Part shown: in pieces, positions 12,018 to 24,844 of the stretch
Numbering within the stretch: the stretch's first letter is position 1
How the letters are laid out: each line of letters opens with the position of its first letter
Assembly (NCBI RefSeq): GCF_014529535.1
Contig: NW_023503371.1
Span: forward strand, 1,051,778 to 1,115,777
DNA length: 64,000 nucleotides
From: Bradysia coprophila
Lineage: Eukaryota; Arthropoda; Insecta; Diptera; Sciaridae
Direction: 5' to 3'
Made by a program: the position numbers and the translations under genes
The notes under the pieces: model-generated
Seen by the model: the letters and a program-made list of their open reading frames with translations, nothing else
What the model was told of the DNA's origin: nothing
Database searches by the model: none

Positions 12018-14876
12018 TAATTTATTTTACCTCTTAAGTGCGGCGAAAGTGAATTTTTCTTTTGCGGGCCCCTTGCGAAAAATGAATTTTCGCAGCACAT
12101 AGGAGGTAAAATAGGTTAGTATATAGCTCATATACGTAATTATAAGTAATTCCTATCAATTATTTTTATTAGAAGAAGATATGTGAAAATGGCAATCTTT
12201 CTATTAGATTTTACGTAACAGTGTTTCCAAGATACGGTTCGAATAAAGTTCTTCAGTTACTTTGGGTGTGACCGTGGGACATATAAGCTCCTAAGTAGAT
12301 ACCAATTCCAAAGCTGACACTTACTTTTTCCAAGAATTGTTTGTGTTATGCATTTTTTTATTGAGAGAATATTTCACCCACATTAAAACCTGAATAAACG
12401 AAAATTTCTATGCGATTTAAAACTCATATCATTGCATTTTACAAAAAAAAGAACGAATCTATTTAAGGCTGAGAATTTTATTTATTATTTTACAACATTT
12501 TGCACTCACTAGGAATTTAGAAAAATAAATTGTTTTCGATGTCTTAAAATTTCTTTTAATTTTTTCTTCTTCTTCCAAGAATGTTTGGTCCAATTCTTGT
12601 TAGATTACAGCGATTTTCTCTTTAAACTTTATTACTGTATGTAACGAGAATTTCTTTATGATATATGTACTCTATGTATGATGATAATAAAAAAAATCTG
12701 TTTGAATTAGATTTTTTTTATTGAAATGTAAAAAAGCACAGTAGATTTTTTTATTATTATTTTTCCTGTGGTAATGTATGAGCGTGAGCAACAAGATTAA
12801 CGATAAAACGATATTAAATGAGCCACAGTTCTATGGCTGACTCTGACTTAATAAAAAAAAATAATTATCGCAATAAACATTAATTAAAGTCAGATAAATT
12901 CTTCTACTAAAAAAAAAGATCTAAAATTAAGTCTTTTATTGGCATTAAACAAATGAATGTCTAGTGTGTGTAGTGTAGATATCCATGGTACGATTGTATT
13001 CGAATCAACTAAAATTTTCTCAATTCAAACGTAATTCGATATGTTAATATGAATTTTGCTGTTAGATAAAAGTCTCAATGAAAAATCACTCCACTTAGTC
13101 GGCGCGTATATATTGCGATTAATTTATTAGAAACACTTAAACTCTTTGGAACGTTTGTTTTTACTTCTTATGTTATTTCAATCTATTTAATCTAGCCAGA
13201 CTTTCGCCATTAATTAAAGGCATCATGTATGGATATTAGATTAAACATAATTACGTCGCTCCGTCAATAATTAAAAAGCTTTAAACATTTTAGGCGTATA
13301 TCGTTCGATGAGTGTATGTACTGCTTCCACCAGCGAAAATTAATTTTAATTTGTTTAAATGAAATAATTGTGGAAATATCTATTCAGTGTTCGCTGCCGA
13401 CTTTTAGAATAAAGTTCTAAGCAACACATCTGTAGAAATATTAATATTATAACCAGAGCAGATTCTTAAGATTCGATTTCGTATAGAATTACAATCAATA
13501 TCTATTAAGTTTTCATATAGGACAAAGAAAAATTTTTAAAGTTTGATACAGAAATCTCTACTCCTCCATTCCGTTATAATTTGAAACCCAAATATGAAGC
13601 TCGAAATAGGTCCACCCGGGTTTAACGTGCTGGAAAATTAGTTTTCCTCAAAGCTTTGGTCCAGAAAAACAAGCCTGACTATATCTGAACCCAGAGATTA
13701 TTTTTGGCACAATGTTTTCCCATATTTTCTTGAATTTCATTTTTTTTGGTAAAACTTAGGAAAATTCCAAAAAGTTTTCCTGTTTGAACACTGAACCTGT
13801 TTATCCAAATTCCAAGCCTGACAGGTCAGGTTGCAGGTTTAACTGCAATTTTCATACAATTTTTTAGGTTAATTCAGATCAGGTAAAAATTAATCACACC
13901 ATGCACAGGTCAAAACAGGTTCAAGTATTTTTCAGATTTTACTCAAATGAAGCTTCCCCAAATTATGAACGATGTCGAATTTCTTGTAAAAGATAAAATT
14001 TATTGAAACTGACTATATACGAAGAAACCCAACTTAAAGTAATCAATAGATGGATGAATTCCATTACGAATTCCATTAGTATTTTCTGAATAACCGTATG
14101 AAAAATTGTGTCCAAATTTTTGTTTTGACGAGTATGAACTTTGTTGATGATCTGAATGAGTTGATGAACATCAAAAAAGGCATTCAGAAGCAGTTACGTG
14201 ATCTACAGCTTAAGTACCAATTAATGCTAAAAGTAAATTTAAGGCGACGACAGAAGTCAAAGTGCCGTGCTTGCTGATTCACATAGCAACGGGAATTTGA
14301 CATAAAATTCTTTAAGTTTGACACTTCAAAGAATTTCAAGTCACACTCGCGTAGCTATGTGTATCTACGGTTAGTAGGAAAAGTGAAATTTTGAGTCGAA
14401 AATGTGTACTTTTTGTGTTCATGAAGTAACGAAATATTGGCTGTTTTCTCGTTGAAGAAAAATAGTATATTTTGTACCTATGACTAAAAGTCTTTTTTAG
14501 CGTTTTTAGGTTTCCAGACAGAAGGCGAGGTATGAAAAAACTTTTTTTATTAAATTATACACAAACGATTTAGCTTGTTGAAGCACTAGTGAACTGAGAT
14601 TGATACTTACACATCTTTAGATGCTAGGCGATGATAACAGCAGGTAGAAAATAGTATTATATGACACCATTTTGATCCGAGTAGCTATATTATTCAGGTG
14701 CACCACTTCGACTTTCTTCTTTCGCACTAGTGGAGAAAAGTCGTTCATCTCAATTACAAGGTGATATTCCGATATCAAAGTATGAAATAGTTATTTATGC
14801 AACCTATCGATGAATTATTGGCTTATGATTCTTTAGTGAATTAGATTTCCTAGTATTCTTTGCGAGTTTAAATTGC
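12018..14876. other. Long intergenic stretch, no gene seen
   Basis: AT-rich with no coding stretch that shows family resemblance. Noted inside: a single arm of the 2795-2892 family at about 14476-14504, and a patch near 13600-13930 rich in AACCTG/CAGGTT words. Nothing else can be supported. Confidence 0.5.
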
Positions 14877-15095
14877 TTTGCGATGGTGGTCTTACATTGA
14901 AAAAACACATTTTTTTCATAAAAATAATATTTCTGATGATTTCATTATAGTTTACCAGTTAAATTGTGTACTAAGTCTCTTACAATGTTTGTCTATGTTT
15001 GTTGTTTTAGCTGAAGATGGATGCCTTCATATCATCCAAAATACACAAGTTTTGGAAAAATCATTTTTTTTTTTCAATGTAAGACCATTTGCAAG
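14877..15095. repeat. Inverted-repeat element, about 219 bp
   Basis: GGTCTTACATTGAAAAAA near the left end is matched by TTTTTTTCAATGTAAGACC near the right end, with TTTGCGATGG and CCATTTGCAA outside them. The spacing of about 170 bp is typical of a MITE. No clear target duplication could be fixed. Non-coding. Confidence 0.5.
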
Positions 15096-16310
15096 CCAAT
15101 TTAATCGCGCAACGAATACGAGGAAGGCTATTGATGAATGCTTTTTTAGACCCTAGATGTGTAAATTGTCACTCGATGTAGCAGGCTGAGTGCGACAATA
15201 CACATCGTTTTCTGTAATAAAATCAACGAATATTCTACTTTTCGCCACTGAATTGAGAAGGAAAAACCATTTGATGCAACCTTGTTAGTGTCACTTTAAA
15301 ATACATAAATTTGACGATTCGTGTTCTTGTTCAGCATCACAAATAAAAAAATTTCTTGAAATGATTTGTATGACACCTACGAATTTAAGTGCTGCATCAA
15401 AAACGGAATTATATTTTTTTAAGTAGGTCGGTGATTGTGCTAAATTTTCATATTGTGTAAAGGTGCGACACAAATGTAAGAGCAAACATATGTATGTTTT
15501 GTACTCTCTAGTAATACATCTTCAATTGCGAGAAACCTTTACGCTTTTCCTTTCTTTTTTTTGAATAATAATAACATACAAATATATATTTAAAACAACT
15601 GCATGTAGCACCTCTAGCGTCTCATCCATTTAAAATAATGGTAGAAAACATGATTTATTATATTTATAGATGGAAAATGTTCTGTTAAAATAGACATTCT
15701 ATGTACAATATAGGAAATAAGCAATTTTGTCTATGTGTTTGCTACCCAAAAATAAAACTATTCGATCGACGAAACTCACATATTTTTTTTTATTAAACTG
15801 AATGAAGAAATTATTATGAAACCAACGAGAAAAAAATCTTATTTTTCTTTTGATATTTGTAAAACAAACAAAATTGTATGCGGTTAATGAGTAAGAATGT
15901 TAGGCGATAAAATAACAAAAAAAAAGAATTATACAAATTTTTAAAAACATCATTAATTTTTAACAGCAAATTCAATTCGAGAATGAGTCCGTCGGAAGAA
16001 CACGGTGTTAAGTGAAAAAAAAAGCTTTTATGTGCGTTAATCGTTAATCATCGAATTTCATGTGCATTCGACGATTTTCGAGTATTCCACACAGTGTATA
16101 TATGTAGTAATATAGTATATTACAGCAGAGACCGTTTTAGTGGCCGATTAGATAAGTTCAAAGTTTACGGTGTCCGAGTCGAAGGCGAAATGCCCTAACC
16201 ACAATAGTAGCTGTTTACATGAGAACTTTTGTATTGTATTGTGTCTTAAGGTGAACAAGGAGTCGTTTAAAACAACAGCAATAAAATTTCAGTAAATCGC
16301 CAAATTTTGC
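15096..16310. other. Intergenic, no gene seen
   Basis: AT-rich and without supported features. Confidence 0.5.
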
Positions 16311-16317
16311 TTTCAGA

Positions 16318-16478
16318 CAACGCACTTCAAGCAAAAGTGCTATTAATGACAGTGGCCAAATAGAGTACTTTTTGTATGAAATTTTATCCCCACTCTTTTT
16401 ACAGTGTAAAATTTTGTATGGAGCACTGTCAAGTTGCAATACCCTATTTTAAGTACCACTTTTGCTTGAAGTGCGTTG
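16318..16478. mobile_element. MITE of the GCACTTCAAGCAAAAGTG family, best copy, 161 bp
   Basis: CAACGCACTTCAAGCAAAAG on the left and CTTTTGCTTGAAGTGCGTTG on the right are perfect inverted ends. TTTCAGA stands directly outside both ends (16311-16317 and 16479-16485), a 7-bp or possibly 8-bp target duplication. Non-coding. Related copies lie at about 2462-2606, 45447-45561 and 59917-59952. The superfamily is not certain; a 7-8 bp duplication would fit a hAT-like element. Confidence 0.75.
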
Positions 16479-16485
16479 TTTCAGA

Positions 16486-17517
16486 GAAACAAAGTTTTAA
16501 AAGAAGACAGCTGTCAAGGTCCTATGGTTGAAAATCACACAAAAAAATTTGCCACAAAATGTTCACTTTGACTGAAAACGTATGATTTTTACAAAACTTT
16601 TAATGTATGAACATGTTTGTCACGCCTTGTCGATTGCTTGATCTCAGTTGATTTCCAAAAAAAAAAAAAATTGACGTTAACTCGACGAGGAATGAACTTC
16701 CTTGGGTAAAGTTCGTTAATGAAAAATACCGCATTATTTAGGAATTATTCATGTAAACTCAACTCAACGCACTCGTTGCCAAAAGTTAAATACGTAAATG
16801 TAATCCGATACGTCTCCTCGGTGCCTAAATGGAACTTTATAACCTGGAATCCAGAATCATTAATTGCCAGATATCAGCCTTTGGATCGGCAATCAATCAG
16901 CATTCCCCTTTATCTGTTACCCTAATCTGGGCCTCAACAGTTCGAGGTACATAAAAAACTATTCTTTCCCATGTATATGTTGATATGATTTTTGATTCGA
17001 ACAACTGCATGGTGTGCCATGTAAACAGATTCCGATGTAAAATGAGATTATTTTGATTCATGCGATTTATACATCTATCGTTCACATCAGCTAAAATTTC
17101 TTGGAAATTTGTTAAATTAATTGTTTGTATCAAATAAGACAAACAACAGAACACTTAATTCAGCATGATGTACACAATGTAGAAATAGACAAATCGCTAT
17201 AATACAGAACATGAACTCAAATTACCCCCCTTTAATATTTAGGTGACACGGACACATAATAGCAGTTGCGATTGTTACTAAGACGCTCCATGGTAACAAG
17301 TTGTGTTCACAACAAAAAATGTTATTCTAGTCACGAAACTACGGAGAACTAATTTGGAAAAATTGGAGAAGCTAATCGATAACTAAACTATGTAATGAAA
17401 CATTCCACCGCAACAACGTCTGCAAAGGGAAAGTGTATCCATTCAGTTGTTGAGGATAGTGTGTGATTGTATACATTTCTACTGTTTTACCGAACAAAAT
17501 TATTCAAAGAATTGAAC
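16486..17517. other. Upstream region of the giant RIIa/IQ gene
   Basis: No coding stretch. At 17285-17297 GCTCCATGGTAAC contains a perfect right half of an RFX X-box (GGTAAC) but a poor left half, so it is only a weak candidate for a cilium-type promoter element. The bases just before the first ATG (17518) are in frame and open back to about 17467 without another ATG. Confidence 0.4.
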
Positions 17518-20500
17518 ATGGACAACAGGATGTCATTGTTGACGTCTCCATTCGTTCCCGAAGGTATGGTGGATTTAATGAAAAAACTATCTAAAGGTGT
17601 CATTAAGGAACGACCAGCAAATATTTATGAATATGCCGCTGAGTTTTTCGAGCAAATGTTAATCGAACGTGATGGTAGTCTGGACAAAGGTTATGGCAAG
17701 TTTCGCTCCTATTCGGAATATTGCAAGTTTATGGACAAAATGGATCAGCGAAGGTTAAATCAAACGACAAAGAAAGTGGATGAGATAGCCAATACAGAGG
17801 ACACAGTCGATGCTCCCCAGGAGGAAGTACTTCAGTTGACTAATATTGAAGTGCAGGGTGTGGCCATCCAAGGTGTTGAAAGAAAAAGCAAGGACAGTGT
17901 AAAAAATGTTTCCATTAATCCAAAATATAAGAGCCAGAGTGAAAAAACGGCGAAGCCAGTTGTATCTAATGTGAAAAATGCTAAAACAAAACCGAGAAAA
18001 TTAAGCTCAAAGAAACCGTCGGAAAATTTAATTGTGATAAAAGAAGAAACTTCGGCCGATGTGGACGATAGCAGTAATGGTGATTTCAAACTACATAAGG
18101 CAGCGATGACTATTCAGAAGGCGTTCCGTATGTACATGAGTAAGAAGAGCAGCCAAGATGAACCTTCTTCACAAACATTTGGAAATGTTTCCCAGTTGTC
18201 AGAGGATGCTGCAGCTGTGATCATCCAAAAAGCCTTCAAATCTTTAATACAGAAATTAAAGCCAGAGGTACAGAATCGTGAAAAAGCAGCGGATGAATCA
18301 AATAACAACATTGTGATACCCGGTGCTGGTCAGGAAATTGAGACAAATGTCAATAAAATCATAAATAACACTGACGAACATTCTAAACAGATTCTTGTTG
18401 ATGACGGTCGAACAGAAGTAAAACACGACTTGGAACATAAAGATACGTTAGACGAAAATACATTGGAAGGCACGGCTACTAATTCAGAGATTGAAACGAA
18501 AGAAACCACGAATTTAGAGAAAATCACTGCCTTAGAAGCAACAGCAGCGCAACGAGTAGAAACCGAACAGATCCGGATTGAAGATAATAAAACTTCGTCT
18601 GATGAAGGTAATCAAATAGCTATTGCTTCTGACAACAATGACGAGAGCGTCCATAATGAGGACTTAGCATTGCATCAGCAAAATGACCCATTAATTCCCT
18701 CTACCACAATTCCGCTTGACTTGAAAACCGAAATAGACGAAATTCAGAAAGTGACTGACCAGAGTGCGACCCCATTGGATGAAATACAATTAAAAGAAGA
18801 AGCTGAAGGAAGTGGTCCAGTGGAAATTGAAGCTCAACCCCCAGAGATTGAAGTTGCAACAATAAGATCAGAGAGTTTAAAATCTGGGGAGACTAAGGAC
18901 AAAAATGTCTCTGATGATCCAGTAGTGGATAACCAGACGGAACTCATAACAAATGTAACTGACGTGGCACTTGAAAATAAGTCAGATCTTAGCGACGTTG
19001 GTAAAATCGCTAGCGACTCTGGGCAAGATGACCTTACAGTGCCATTGAATTCCTCAGGAACGGATTCTGACATGGACCATTTAATCAGTGTTGGAAATAA
19101 AGAATCGGAAGGTCAAACAATTTCGGTCGAACCCAGTGAAAATACTTCCAATATATCCGCACAAGAAGAGAAGCTAAATGATATTAACGACAACGTTGAA
19201 AAGAACTCGTCGTCAACGGATAACAATCTCATGCAAGAAGAAGTTTCCAAATCACCAGTGAAACAGCAACTGTTTGTGGTCGACAAAGATGGCATTTACG
19301 TGAACATGGATTTGCTGCAAGAAAAATTTGGTACAACTGAAATTGGTGCAATTGATGACGGAACAGGCAACGATAGTGAAAAGACGTTCAAGTTAAACAT
19401 ACTGGAACGTGAAGAGATTCTTGTAAATCAAGAAAACATTCAACAAATTAAAGATGAAGAAGTGGCAATGAACACCGACATTATCGATAAATCCTTAAGT
19501 ATAGGAAAAATCGTCGAGGAAATGGGAAGTACCGGAAAAATCGTTGAGGAAGTGGAAAGTACCGGAAAAATCGTTGAGGAAGTGGAAACTGCAGCAAAAA
19601 TGGTTGAAGAAGTGGAAAGTACAGGAAAAATCGTTGAGAAAGTGGCAGAGGAATTGGAAAATTCAGGAAAAATCTTTTATGATGTGGAGAATACAGGAAA
19701 AATCGTCGAGGAAATGGGAAGTACCGGAAAAATCGTTGAGGAAGTGGAAAGTACCGGAAAACTCGTTGAGGAAGTGGAAACTGCAACAAAAATGGTTGAA
19801 GAAGTGGAAAGTACAGGAAAAATCGTTGAGAAAGTGGCAAAGGAATTGGAAAATTCAGGAAAAATCTTATATGATGTGGAAAATACAGGAAAAATTGTCG
19901 AGGAAACTGCAGCAAAAATGGTTGAAGGAGTGGAAAGTACAGGAAAAATCGTTGAGAAAGTCGCAGAGGAATTGGACAGTTCAGGAGAAATCTTTGATGA
20001 TGTGGAAAATACAGGAAAAATCGTCGAGGAAGTGGAAAATAATACAGGAAAAATCGTCGAGGAAGTGGAAAGTACAGCAGCGAGCAATTGTGATATTAAA
20101 GACGAAGACGGGAATGAGGAATACGAACTGGCTGAGACTGTGGTGTTAATGGATATACCAAGCAAGCCATACCTCGAAAGTGAAAACGGACTTTCAACGG
20201 TGGCTTCTGAGATCGACACAGCGGTAGTAAATAAGTTGAACGATGAAACAGACACACATGCAGAATCACTAGCAGATGAAAAAAGTTTTCAAAGGTTTAG
20301 TGACCCAGTAAAAGTGAAAGATATCGACAAAAAGGTAGTAGAGACAACACCAGATGAAGAAGAGATTACGAAAAACGAAGCTGCTGTCGAAAGAATCGAA
20401 ATAATCGGGCAACAATCGACTAAAATTGAAGATCCAGAAACGATATCCAATCTTGACGGGGATGCAATTAAGGAACATGGCAGTCAAGAGAAAGCTAAGA

Positions 20501-23500
20501 TCGAAAATATGGCAGGGCAAGTGATTGGAAATGAATCAACTGAGGAAATTGTGAAAACGGACATTGTTTCTGAAGAGGATGACATTAGGAGCGAACAAGT
20601 AGACGGCCAGGTGAACCTTAACGAAGTGCCAGAATTCGATTCCGAGAAGATTGTGGAAGTAGACACTGTGAAAGAAGAGCAAACTAAGGACAAAAAGATT
20701 GAAAGTCAATCCAACGAAGACGAATTACCGGAAGAAACTGAAAATGAAAAACTAGATGGTGAATTGAACCCAAACGAATTATCGTCGTCTCATTCGGAGA
20801 AAGTGGAAGCTGTTATTGAAGGTGAAGAATCTATAAGCGATGGGGTCCAGCGCAAGTTGAACATCAACGAAGTGATGGTACCTGAAAGCATTGCGAAGAT
20901 AGAAGCAGTGTTCGAAGTTAAAGAAGCTGAGAATCAGAATATCGTAAGCCAGAGTAACAAAACCGAGTTGATAGCATCCAGTTCTGAGAAAATTGTAAAG
21001 TTGGACGATGAAGAAACTAATAATGAGAATCTTGACAGCAAATTGAATAAAAGTGAATTGAAGTCTTCCGAGACGGAGAATATTGTCAAAGTGGAAGCTG
21101 CTGAAGAGATAGAAACTGAAACAGTCGAAGACCAAATGGACGGTAATGAATTGCAGGCAGCCGATTTTGAGAAGATTGTGAAGGTGGAAGATGTGGGAGA
21201 TGATAAAAACGATAATCCTGAAAGCCACTTGAAGAAACGTGAATTGACTTCATCTAATTCAGAAAATATTGCAAAAGTGGAAGCTATTGAAGGGAAAGAA
21301 ACTGAAAAAGTTGAAGACCAATTACACATTGACCAACTGCAACTGCAAGCGACCGATGCTGGGAAGATTATGGAAGTGGGAGCAGTACTAGTAGGATATG
21401 AAACTAAAAACGAAAATGTTGAAAACCAATTGAGCACAATCCAATCCGAACCCGCTTCATGCAGCTCCGAAGATGGTTCTATAAAAGGAAGAGAAATTTC
21501 TGTAGCGAATTGTAAAAACGAAGATGGTCAACTAAGTCAAGATAACTGTGTGTCGCTTGAGCCAGTTGTAAAATCAGAAAATCAGCTACCCAAAAAGGAT
21601 AACGAAGACAATGTCGAATTGGAATCAAAGATGTGCGGGAGAGATGATGAGGTGGTACAAGAAAAATGTGAAAATGTTTTACAAGAAAATGAAGCTACAT
21701 CGTTGACTACTGAGAAAATTGATTTGCCGAAGACAGAAGATGGAAGTGTAAAGGCAGAAATCGCAGCAGAAATCTCAGACCAAATAGTAAAAAATGAGGA
21801 GCTTGTTAAGGCTGCTACAATAATTCAAAAAGTATTTCGTGGTTACATTGCGAGAAATTCTACGACTAATCAAAATACCAAGAAGAACCAACCTGAACTT
21901 TCGGCAGCTCTGATAATTCAAAAATATGCAAGGGGCTATCTTGTAAGGAAAAACATGCAAAAAATCGATAAGTTGGTGACTACCCAGGTTGCGTCTAATG
22001 ATATAAGGGATGACGAAAGCGATACTAACCAGACAGAAGAGAATTCCAATACTGCTGTAGTTCCTCAGCTTCCAGCCTATTCAAATAGATTTTTAATTCC
22101 GAAAGATTCATTTCTGGAAAGAGAATCATTTGCCGATGATGAAGACTATGCCAGAACATGCAAAGAGCTTGCAGCTACAAGCATTCAAAAGACGTACAGA
22201 GGTTACAGGGTTCGTCGATCATTAAAAGCTTCAAGTGAAAATGATACTGAGACGGCTGACGTTCATCAGGACGACGAAAATGGAATCGAACTGTTGGGCG
22301 GTAATGATCAATTACAAAATGCTGTGACCGAAGCGGACCGAGTAATATCTGATGTTTTAAATGTTGCAGCAGATGTTCTTCCAGTTGATACATATGACAT
22401 GGATTCTTTCGAAGATGAAATTACTGATGAGAAAAATGTTGAATCGGAATCGCCAGAAAAATCCAGTAAGCCTACAGAAGATCGTGACGCAGTGCTCGGA
22501 CCACTAATACATGATAATATTCATGTCGAAGGACAAATGCAACAAAAGTACAATCAAATAAAGTTTCAAGGCAGTCCTATCAATCCCATTGAAGAAATGT
22601 CTGACTCCTCCGAACAACCAGAGACACCACGCGAAAAACCAGTGCAGACCAATGCGGTCAAGTCAAAAACAATAGAGTCTGACTCGCTAGATAGCAAAGA
22701 TTGCGAAGGTTCAAAATCATTTTCCTATGAGCAGCTGAGCAGTGATTTATCCGATACTGAAGAGAACAAGAGAGAATCAATGAAGGAGTCTGAGGTTGAT
22801 GAAACATCACGAGATGAGCGAGATGATTTATCAGAAGTGGAAAACTTCGACTTATCATCCTGTGGTGAGGATTCGCTAGAAGCAATGTATTACAGTCTTC
22901 GTAAAAATGAAATAATGGTAGATAGAATGCAGAAGCAAGTAGCCGAACAGCGAGAACCCAAAAATATTGATGTCACAGGTGTTGCGGCCGAAAATTTGAA
23001 AGTGGAATTTCCGGAAAGGGTGACTGAAAATTTAGATGTTGCGATGCAACAGGTCTTCAAATCAATGGAATCATCAAGCGATTATGATGTTGGTAAAAAG
23101 GACGAAGATGATAACAGTTCCACACTGGACCTTGCATTGGACGACAGTTCGTCAATTAATGATGAAAAAGAAATCGAAACTTCCAGGCATATTAAACAAA
23201 CGGAAGAAGAAAATTTGGAGGACAATGAACAATCACAATCAGAATCTACCGATAGTACACATCATGCCAATGATGTCACTCAAAGTCATGAAAGTCCTGA
23301 ACGAATTATCAATGTTGAAACGAGTACCATGGACCAAGGTCAGCAATCAGATAGCTCGGTAAACTCTTCAACGAGATTCATTATGAAATCTCAAAGTGTT
23401 AGTGAAGACATGATGAATCCCATAATGTTTGCAATGAAACGGAAACAAGCTCTTTTGGATCAGTTACACGTTCGACCATATCCACTCCAGGAAAATCTAA

Positions 23501-24844
23501 GTGAAGATCATGACGCTTTCCCGGAACACTTACTCTCTGACATCGACATTGGCAACATTCAGAGGAAAATCTTTGCATCTTCGGTATCTGAAACTGACTC
23601 CGACTACATTGAACCCAATACAACCGGTCGACGACTTGTTCGAGATGATTTCAACATAAGTACGGCTTTGGACCACTTGTCAACTGATTCGGATTCAACA
23701 ATTGTTTCCGCAGCAACGAAAATTCAAGCCGGGGCAAGAGGTTTCCTGACACGACGTCGATTACGTCGATCCAGTGCTGGTGGCACATCGATTTCCTTCG
23801 AAAAACGATATTCATTTGGTAACGCCGCCATTGACAAATCATTGGAAGATTTGATAAAAATGCAAGAGCAGATAAATTTGGATGGAGCTGCGCTCAAAAT
23901 TCAACAGCAATATCGACGCTATCAAGCTAGAAAGAATAATTTGAAAAAAGTCAGTCCAATTCGTGAGCAAACAACATTAGAATTGTCTGGAGGAAGTTCA
24001 ATCGAAGGAAATGAGGGAGTGGACGACATTGTTGGTATAAGGGAAATCACTTTAGCTCAAAAGAAAGTGGATGATTGCCAGGACAATGCGGAAGAAAATA
24101 TTGACGCACATCCGATCAGCTTGAACATTGACACTGTGGATACTGTGGAGGCAATTAAAAGAACGCCAGTTAATCAAAGACGTCTGACACTTCAACGAGG
24201 TGACGCTGTACAGCGTAACTCACGGCCAGATTCGCAAGACTTGAACACTAAAGATGGAGATCTCTCCAGCCCAGACAATCAATGTAACGAAAAATGTAAA
24301 GATTCGGAGACCGGAGAATGCATCGACAAGATAAACAGTAAAAAGGAAAAGAAAGGTGAGTGCGATCTTAAATATATCCAGTGAGCTATTGCCAACGTTG
24401 TTACTCAAAAATGTGACGCTTCTGTTCATTGTTATGAATTGGGTAACTTAAAAGCCTTAGTTCCCGTTTTAATTGAATTTTAACTGCTGACCCACATGAC
24501 TAATCGAAATTCGAATGCGATAAAAAGCATTCTTCTTCTCAATATTGGGATAAGCTTATTGTAGAAATACAAAAAAAAAATTATCACACAGACAGAGTGA
24601 CTCAGAGTCGGAACTTTAGTTAAAACAGTAATAGCTCACCGAAATCGTTACTCAATTTTTTATCAATTTCGTATGTCTTTTAGTCACAGCATATAAAAAT
24701 ATACAATCATTAATCAATAGAGGCATTGGGCCGAGACAGCGATCAATGCCAGTTCAAATAGACAGCGAATTGATGAGGATCATACCCAAACATCTTCGAA
24801 AAAGGGTAAAAAGTGCTGACATGGCGAAAAAGAGAAGTGGCTAA
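17518..24844 (+). CDS. Giant acidic RIIa-domain/IQ-motif scaffold protein (about 2,332 aa), SPA17/igloo-like architecture
   Basis: Exon 1 is 17518-24355, and a donor AAAG|GTGAGT joins in phase to exon 2 at 24684-24844, which adds about 53 residues ending in AKKRSG before TAA. 17518 is the first ATG. Residues 13-52 (VPEGMVDLMKKLSKGVIKER, then PANIYEYAAEFFEQML) match the RIIa-type dimerisation/docking fold found in PKA regulatory subunits and sperm protein 17. Seven IQ motifs lie near residues 195, 230, 1432, 1463, 1552, 2065 and 2123, for example AATIIQKVFRGYIAR. Between them is a very acidic, probably disordered region with two repeat blocks, described separately. It is likely a cytosolic scaffold that binds calmodulin and dimerises or docks through RIIa. 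RIIa plus IQ is the SPA17 layout, a flagellar protein in vertebrates, but the length here is exceptional. Function is inference. Confidence 0.85.
19501..20090 (+). repeat. In-frame tandem repeat inside the giant gene: 30-bp (10-residue) unit in a 192-bp higher-order unit
   Basis: A decapeptide of type GKIVEEVEST repeats about 19 times. Six variants in fixed order (endings MGST, VEST, VETA, then AKMVEEVEST, GKIVEKVAEELENS, GKIFYDVENT) make a 64-residue higher-order unit, present twice almost identically (from about 19504 and 19696) and then as shortened copies to about 20090. The unit length is a multiple of three, so the frame is kept. The short period also leaves the other strand and another plus frame open (19481-19915, 19677-20255 on minus; 19544-20149 on plus), which I read as shadows. 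Confidence 0.9.
20560..21440 (+). repeat. Older, diverged repeat of about 35-40 residues in the giant gene
   Basis: Some eight degenerate units of pattern SEKIVKVE...E...VE.Q...NEL follow one another: for example SEKIVEVDTVKEEQTKD, TENIVKVEAAEEIETETVED and SENIAKVEAIEGKETEKVED. They are far more diverged than the decapeptide block at 19501-20090, suggesting an earlier round of expansion. All units are acidic. Confidence 0.7.

Noticed and set aside
19481-20255. Long minus-strand open frames (144 and 192 residues) and a 201-residue plus frame across the giant gene
   Set aside because: They are created by the 30-bp repeat, whose length is a multiple of three and which lacks stops in several frames; the peptides are monotone repeats of Phe/Pro/Leu or Ser/Thr.
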